A stretch of 14,520 bases of DNA from Acanthamoeba castellanii str. Neff. Taxonomy: Eukaryota; Discosea; Longamoebia; Acanthamoebidae. The notes under the pieces are model-generated. The model did no database searches. It was given only the letters and a program-made list of their open reading frames with translations, and was not told where the DNA came from. The stretch spans positions 1-14,520 of the forward strand of contig NW_004457418.1 of the NCBI RefSeq assembly GCF_000313135.1. Reading direction: 5' to 3'. This document shows positions 7,823-14,520 of this stretch, piece by piece (position 1 is the stretch's first letter; every line of letters starts with the position of its first letter). The position numbers and the translations under genes were made by a program.

Positions 7823-9006
7823 TTGGTAAGTCGGTGGGGGCGTTGCCAGAAAAATGCGTGCCAAATCTAGCGGGAGGCCATGTGATGGTAATACATACCA
7901 TTTGGACAAAGGGTGCAGCGGCCTTCTGGATCCTGGGCACCGAGCGGGGCTGGAGGGCATTGGCGAGCCTGCAGGCGTTCGAAGCGTACGGCCATCCAAT
8001 CAGATTCCCATTTACCAATTACCCACACGGCATACACACACAACATTTACAAATAAATAATCGACGAATAGGGATGAGACACGCACTCGCAAAGCTTGAC
8101 GCCGTTCTTGAGCTCCGAGTGCAGGTCACCGTGAACGGGCACTCCCTTGCGGGCCATCCACTGCCTGCGTTGTGCCACGGCCGTTGTGTTAGAAGGTGAA
8201 GTGAAAAGAGACGCGAAACGCAGCCACAGCCACCCTCCTTGTGAGATCCTTCCACGCACACGCCACACGCACATGGTGGTGCACATGACACACGCACATG
8301 CGCCCGCCTAGGTGGTGAGGTTCATGAACGCACCGAACCTCGGCGTCCATGCCGGTGTCGTACTTGGAGTCCATCTTGTTCTTCAGCTCGGCGTCGAGAC
8401 CGTACGAGGGGCCATGGAAAGCACCGCTACACACCACACTCCGATTAATTAGGAGGCGCCCCAATGGCCGCGCGCGGTCTCAGGGACCAATAGAAAGGTG
8501 CAAGAAGGGCCGCGTACGCCTGCTGCTTGGCGGTGGAGTCGCCGATGGGCACGCGAGAGGCGGCGACAGTGGCAGCACCCGAGTACGCGTGGTGGCTGCT
8601 TAGCGAGGAGCGGCGATTAGCAGACCGAATATACTAGATATATTATTTCTAATTCATATATATATATAGAGGGCAGGGCCAAGTACCTCGAAGCAGCGGG
8701 GGCAGCTGCCGATCGCGAGAATAATATAAATATTATCGTATACGATTGCACAAAGAGAAAAATTAGCTCCAACAAGAAGTAAAATCGACGGCAGATGGAG
8801 TGTAGGAGGCGCAAAAAAACCGCTAAATTGCCAGCTTGGGCAGTAAATCTTCATCCAGGCAAGGAGAAAGCCGCGTTACCTCGAGAAGTGGACGGGCTGG
8901 AGTACGAAGGGGCAGGGGCAGCGGCGCCGGCGAGCTTGTTGCCGCACGAGGAGCAGAACTTGGCACCAGCGTCGTGAGGAGTACCGCACTGCGAGCAGAA
9001 AGGCAT
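7496..9006 (-). CDS. Zinc ribbon plus calponin-homology (CH) domain protein
   Basis: Eight exons with matching phases give 202 residues: 8880-9006, 8687-8705 (19 nt), 8518-8595, 8334-8426, 8087-8164, 7899-7968, 7657-7741, 7496-7554. The ATG at 9006 has A at -3. Residues 1-25 form a zinc ribbon: C4-x2-C7 and C18-x2-C21, in the common arrangement CSQCG...AKFCSSCGNKL. An Ala/Ser/Pro linker leads to a calponin/transgelin-type CH domain (about 83-197) with signature stretches YGLDAELKNKMDSKYD, LKNGVKLCELANALQ, SVPRIQKAAAPFVQMENI and ELFQTVDLFEAKNMSAV. Calponin-type single CH proteins bind or bundle actin filaments (family knowledge), so a cytoskeletal role is likely. No calponin repeats follow the CH domain; the protein ends LTTLAALKRVRP. 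The zinc ribbon is unusual for this family. Linkage between the ribbon and the CH domain depends on the 19-nt microexon, without which the frame breaks. Confidence 0.88.
7743..7822. repeat. (TGCG)20 tetranucleotide microsatellite
   Basis: Twenty perfect TGCG units lie in intron 7742-7898 of the calponin-type gene. On the gene strand the repeat (CGCA) runs straight into the acceptor AG at 7743-7742, so it occupies the place of the polypyrimidine tract. Confidence 0.97.
8687..8705 (-). other. 19-nt microexon in the zinc ribbon-calponin gene
   Basis: Acceptor GATCGGCAG ends at 8706 and donor GTACTT starts at 8686, leaving 19 nt. It takes phase 1 in and phase 2 out and adds about six residues (Ala/Pro/Ser). 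The previous exon ends in phase 1 and the next begins in phase 2, so skipping it would shift the frame. Confidence 0.7.
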
Positions 9007-9394
9007 CGTTGTTTTTTGGTGTTGGTGGATGGGTGGAGGGCGAGGGATATCGATGCGAACGGGTTTCCGGATAGCAGCAAAACGAAGAAGCCAAAACGCG
9101 CCAAAGCAAGAACTCTCTCGTATCCACCCTCCGCTCATTGGCCCCAGACCCAAATTGACATTTTTATCATTCCTGATAAATGCCAAAAATATTTCAGACG
9201 GCCGCCCACGTGCTGCTGCCGCTTCTAACCCTAGAGCAGCGGCTGTGCCGGGGCACCACGCTTTGAGGGAGGGCCACTTGTTGATTCCAGTGGGAGGAGG
9301 TCTTCATTCATCGTCGTCGCTTTGCACACAACGGAGAGGGAAAATGGCGGTTCTGCTGCCTGGTCGCCACCACTGCAGCAGCGGTGTCGCGGCT
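9007..9394. promoter_or_regulatory. Intergenic region: peptidase 3' end and calponin-gene promoter
   Basis: There is no gene in this stretch. On the minus strand a CCAAT box (reverse complement at 9137-9141) lies about 130 bp upstream of the calponin ATG. A perfect inverted repeat, TTTATCA-TTCC-TGATAAA, lies at 9163-9180 in a locally AT-rich patch. Both sit where a promoter for the minus-strand calponin gene would be expected. Confidence 0.4.
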
Positions 9395-11368
<1,974 letters not shown>

Positions 11369-11575
11369 CTTCTTCTGGCTGTGGCGAGGCAGAGCCTATT
11401 TCTTTGGGGTCTGGCTTCGTTTTCGAAACGATTTCAGACGCGTTTGGGCGCTGGGATTATTTCGAGCTGAAAATTTGACATTGTCGCACAGCAGTTTGCA
11501 TCTGTGGTCGTGCGAGGTTTAGAGGCCAAGCCGTGCACGTGTTGTCATTGTTGCTTCCTCCTCTCGTGCGCCAGA
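11369..11575. promoter_or_regulatory. Divergent promoter region between the peptidase and zinc-finger genes
   Basis: Only 207 bp separate the two start codons, so both promoters must overlap or sit in 5' UTR-proximal sequence. It holds a perfect inverted repeat, TCGTTT-TCG-AAACGA, at 11417-11431 and a CACGTG palindrome at 11536-11541, 34 bp upstream of the plus-strand ATG. No TATA box is evident. Confidence 0.5.
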
Positions 11576-14520
11576 ATGAGTGGGTGGACGTGCGAGGTGT
11601 GCACCTTCCTCAACGACGACGCCCTCCCCTCCTGTGAGATGTGCGAGGCCAGCCGCCCCGCGACTCCCTCCTCCGCAGCCCAGCAGCAGCCCAGCCTCCT
11701 TCCTCCTCGAAGTACCGCCTTCCCCCTTTCCTTTTGTACCACGAAAGGCTATCCCCATTTATGTTAGTTATTTATCTATCAGAAAGAGTAGTTGTCGGTG
11801 GGCCTTTGTTCACAAACATGGTGGGGTGGTGGTGACCGACCACCACAGGGGTGGCCCAGGCGGTGGCGCAGTGGCCGGACGACGACAAGGCAGAGCGAGA
11901 GCCCTTTGTCGTAGACGACGACGACGACGGCTCTGGCCACCCCTTCGCAAGGGACGCCGACTTCTGGCACTGCACGCTGTGTACCTTCCTCAACAGCAAC
12001 GTACGTTGTACCCATCCTCCTCTTCCTCCTCCCTCCCTTCCTCCCTCCCTTCCTCCCTTCCTCCCTTCTACGTTGTTGCCTATACGTCGCCCTCTCCATC
12101 ATTCTCTTCTGCTTTCCCCGCCCGATGGGGCTGGCTCGAAGTGTGTATGCTCACCTCCACCTCCACCTCCTCCTCCCTTTTATCTTTTTTTTATTGTTCT
12201 CCGCAAAGGGTCGCAGCCAGTGCGAGATGTGCCAGTCGGCTCGGCCGGGGACCAGCCCAGCCTCCCCGTCGGTACTGTACAGCTTTTGCTCCGCCCTGGT
12301 GGCCGCCCAGACACAGTGGCCGGGGCGATTGTCGTTTGACTCACCTGGCGCCGCGATCGTGGCAGCGACAGGCATCGGGCGGAGGCGCCGCATCGGCGCA
12401 CGGGTGGCCCGACGACACTGACGACATCGACGAGGCCAGCGATGACCACAACGTTCACGACAGCGCCGGTACTCCTCCTCCCCACCCTGTCTACCTCCTG
12501 TCTGCCTCCTCCTCCTCCTCCTTGTTTGTTCGTTCGTTCGTTCGTTCGTTCGTTCGTTCGTTCGTTCGTTCGTTCGTTCGTTCGTTCGTTCGTTCGTTCG
12601 TTCGTTCGTTCGTTCGTTCGTTCGTTCGTTCGTTCGTTCGTTCGTTCGTTCGTTCGTTCGTTCGTTCGTTCGTTCGTTCGTTCGTTCGTTCGTTCGTTCG
12701 TTCGTTCGTTCGTTCGTTCGTTCGTTCGTTCGTTCGTTCGTTCGTTCGTTCGTTCGTTCGTTCGTTCGTTCGTTCGTTCGTTCGTCTCATAGCGCCCTCT
12801 CGTTGTTGGCCCTGCCTGGTCCCCCTCTTTGGAAACTGATTCGCGTGCGTGCGTGTGGCATGTCATGTGTGCGTGCGTGTGTATCATGTCATTGTGCCGC
12901 GTAAATCGTCGCGCGAGCAGAAGTGGCGGCCTTCAGGCAGCGGTTCAACGGGTGGAAGACGAGGAGCGAGGGCAGTGGCAAGGAGTGGGATCTGTCGCTC
13001 ACGGACGTGTTCGCGTTCAAGAGCCGCCACGAGGTCCACCTGCTTCTCACCGAGACCTACCACGTCGACCCGGCCACGTCCCCCTCCTCCTCCACTTCGT
13101 CGGCGGCGCAGCCCGAACGGGAGAAGAAGGACAAAGGGAAGGGCAAGAAGGGCGGTGGACCCCTCTCGCTTCTCTCCCGCGGCCGAGGCGGCAAGGCCAA
13201 AGAAGACCACGGCGACGAGGGCGACGAGGGCGACGACAACGACGACACTGACAACGCGCCCATTCTCGGCTCCGCTGACGACGAGGTCAAGAAGCAGAGC
13301 AGCAGCAGCTGCAGCAAAACGGATAAGCGCAGCAACAACAACAAAAAGGACAAGTCGCCGGGCCGAGGCCGAGGCCTGCTCGGGCTGGGCGGTCGCGGCG
13401 GCGGCGGCGATGGGGCCAAGCCGAAAAAGGTGGAGCGGCACATCGACCTCATCCTGCAGATGCCCGCCCGCGGCAACACGGACAGCGTGTACTTCCTCGA
13501 ACGCGTCAAGCGCGACAAGGACGACCTCGCCACCATACGGTATACACACGTCTCCATCACCTCCTCCACCTCCTCGTGCGAGCATGACCCGTGCCCACCT
13601 TACACACGCACACGCATCGCCGCACACGGCACACACGACACGCACACAGACCGGGCCAGGAGCTGAGGGCCAGCGAGGCGGGAGGGCGGGGCATCAAGGT
13701 GTCCGACTGGATCAACGACGTCAACGAGTTCCTCATCGAGCACTCCATGCAGGACGAGGCGCCCCCGCTGGGCTACCACCACCACCAGCCCCTCTACTTG
13801 CCCACCCAGGCACGCACCTCTTGCTCCCCCCTTTAAAGGTAGCCCGTCCGCTCAGTGATGTCTCTTCCTTTGTGCCGTGTGTGTGTCGTGTGTGTGTCGT
13901 GTGTGTGTCGTGTGTGTGTCGTGTGTGCCGTGTGTGTCGTTTGTGTGTCGCGTGTGAGATCTGCAGGTGCAGGCGCTCACGCTGGAGAGCATTCTGTCCA
14001 GGATGATGCAACTCTTTGACGCCCGTAAGCAGAAGCTAAAGGATGCGAAGGCCCATTTCGAAAAGGTCATGCGCGACCAGGAGCTGCTCAAGCGGGTATG
14101 TGGTGCCGCATCTGCCCTGCCCTTGGACGCATTGTCCGCCGTAGCCGCGCTGCTCGTGGCGCACGTTGGCCGCTCACCACCTCGTGCATCGTGCATGGCC
14201 CGCGCTTCCATGATCGATCGTCGTACAACTCTCGCAGTTCGACGACGACTACTTTGGCAAACGCGAGGCCTACTACCACAAGGCGAGCACGGGTGCGCCT
14301 CCCTCTCGCTAACCCACTCATCCACGCGTCCACGCGTCCACGCGTTCTAACGGTGTGCGCGTGTGTCGCGTGTATCGTCGTGTGTTGCGGGTGCGCGTGC
14401 AGTGGAGCCTTCGGGAATGAAGGCGCACCTGGAGGCGTACGGGATAACGCAGGAGGTCAAGGCCATGCACGGCATCTGCGGCAAAAAGTCCCTGCGCCTC
14501 TCCAAGGACACCGGACAGGT
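11576..14520 (+). CDS. Protein with two RanBP2-type zinc fingers and an unrecognised C-terminal part (partial)
   Basis: Exons: 11576-11711, 11849-12000, 12209-12271, 12372-12468 (or from 12366), 12921-13539, 13650-13809, 13967-14095, 14238-14292, 14403 to the edge; all phases agree, giving at least 509 residues. Zinc finger 1 is W4-x-C6-x2-C9-x10-C20-x2-C23. Zinc finger 2 is W85-x-C87-x2-C90-x10-C101-x2-C104, split by an intron after N96. RanBP2-type fingers commonly bind ubiquitin or single-stranded RNA (family knowledge). Each finger is followed by a linker and a WPDD acidic motif. Then come AFRQRFNGWKTRSEG, a Lys/Ser/Asp low-complexity stretch, KVERHIDLILQMPARG, SDWINDVNEFLIEHS and a helical, probably coiled-coil segment (about 410-465). 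I do not recognise this part. One intron (13810-13966) uses a GC donor. The last bases (CAG GT) may be another exon end. Ubiquitin or RNA binding is the only supportable functional hint. Confidence 0.8.
12529..12784. repeat. (TTCG)64 perfect tetranucleotide microsatellite
   Basis: Exactly 64 uninterrupted TTCG units (256 bp) lie in the 452-bp intron 12469-12920 of the zinc-finger gene. The array has no stop codon in any of the six frames, reading FVRS on the plus strand and NERT on the minus strand, so it produces spurious long open frames. Confidence 0.98.
13810..13966 (+). other. GC-AG intron in the zinc-finger gene
   Basis: The exon coding QPLYLPTQ ends at 13809 with CAG followed by GCACGC. 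The acceptor ATCTGCAG ends at 13966, and the next exon reads VQALTLESILSRMM in phase 0. Reading on instead meets a TAA before the next GT, so a GC donor is the simplest solution. The intron also carries an 11-bp GT-rich repeat. Confidence 0.75.
13876..13950. repeat. GT-rich minisatellite with 11-bp period
   Basis: CG steps at 13876, 13887, 13898, 13909 and 13920 are spaced exactly 11 bp apart by GT runs, then the spacing becomes 9, 9 and 11. The array lies inside the GC-AG intron of the zinc-finger gene. Confidence 0.85.
14323..14346. repeat. Short (CCACGCGT)n repeat in an intron
   Basis: Three tandem CCACGCGT-like units lie in the intron 14293-14402 of the zinc-finger gene. Confidence 0.8.

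Noticed and set aside
9228..9236. TAACCCTAG as a telomeric or telobox element
   Set aside because: It is a single short match without tandem copies, easily due to chance.
12180..12887. Long open frames coding (FVRS)n or (NERT)n on both strands
   Set aside because: They are produced by the (TTCG)64 intronic array, which contains no stop in any frame; the surrounding exons use other frames and splice across it.

Overview
The window looks like nuclear DNA of a GC-rich, intron-dense protist. The best fit is a free-living amoeba of the Acanthamoeba type. This is inferred from five genes cut into many short exons by introns of mostly 70-150 bp, the use of G/C-ending codons, microsatellite-filled introns, and an amoeba-like gene set (tyrosine-kinase-like kinase, small calponin, MFSD1-like transporter). 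No database search was possible, so the species is not proven. No bacterial operons, CRISPR arrays, insertion sequences, viral genes, tRNAs or rRNAs were seen. || Layout. Four genes lie head to tail on the minus strand and one divergent gene lies on the plus strand. (1) 1-2988 (-): N-terminal part of a major-facilitator transporter with a cytosolic extension of about 520 residues, including a His-rich tract; it runs off the left edge, and its 5' UTR exon is near 3082-3240. (2) 3631-6951 (-): a complete 702-residue tyrosine-kinase-like (TKL) protein kinase in 12 exons, with HCD in place of HRD. (3) 7496-9006 (-): a complete 202-residue protein joining an N-terminal zinc ribbon to a calponin-type CH domain, in 8 exons including a 19-nt microexon. 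(4) 9395-11368 (-): a complete 330-residue prolyl iminopeptidase in 10 exons. (5) 11576 to beyond 14520 (+): a protein with two RanBP2-type zinc fingers and an unrecognised remainder. Genes 4 and 5 start 207 bp apart and probably share a promoter region. An unassigned coding-like segment lies at 7333-7409. || I rebuilt every gene exon by exon. All 41 inferred introns keep frame and phase, and the proteins read continuously through the known family motifs. Three genome-level patterns emerge. The 5' splice site has C at +4 in 33 of 41 introns (GTAC in 21). Two introns start with GC, with the same donor CAG|GCACGC. Almost all microsatellites and nearly all of the 9-10 nt G tracts fall inside introns, including a perfect (TTCG)64 array. 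|| The genes do not form a pathway. They are unrelated housekeeping, signalling and cytoskeletal genes packed closely. The points most worth a second look are the His-rich transporter, the unusual splice signals, the zinc ribbon-calponin fusion and the duplicated zinc-finger module protein.
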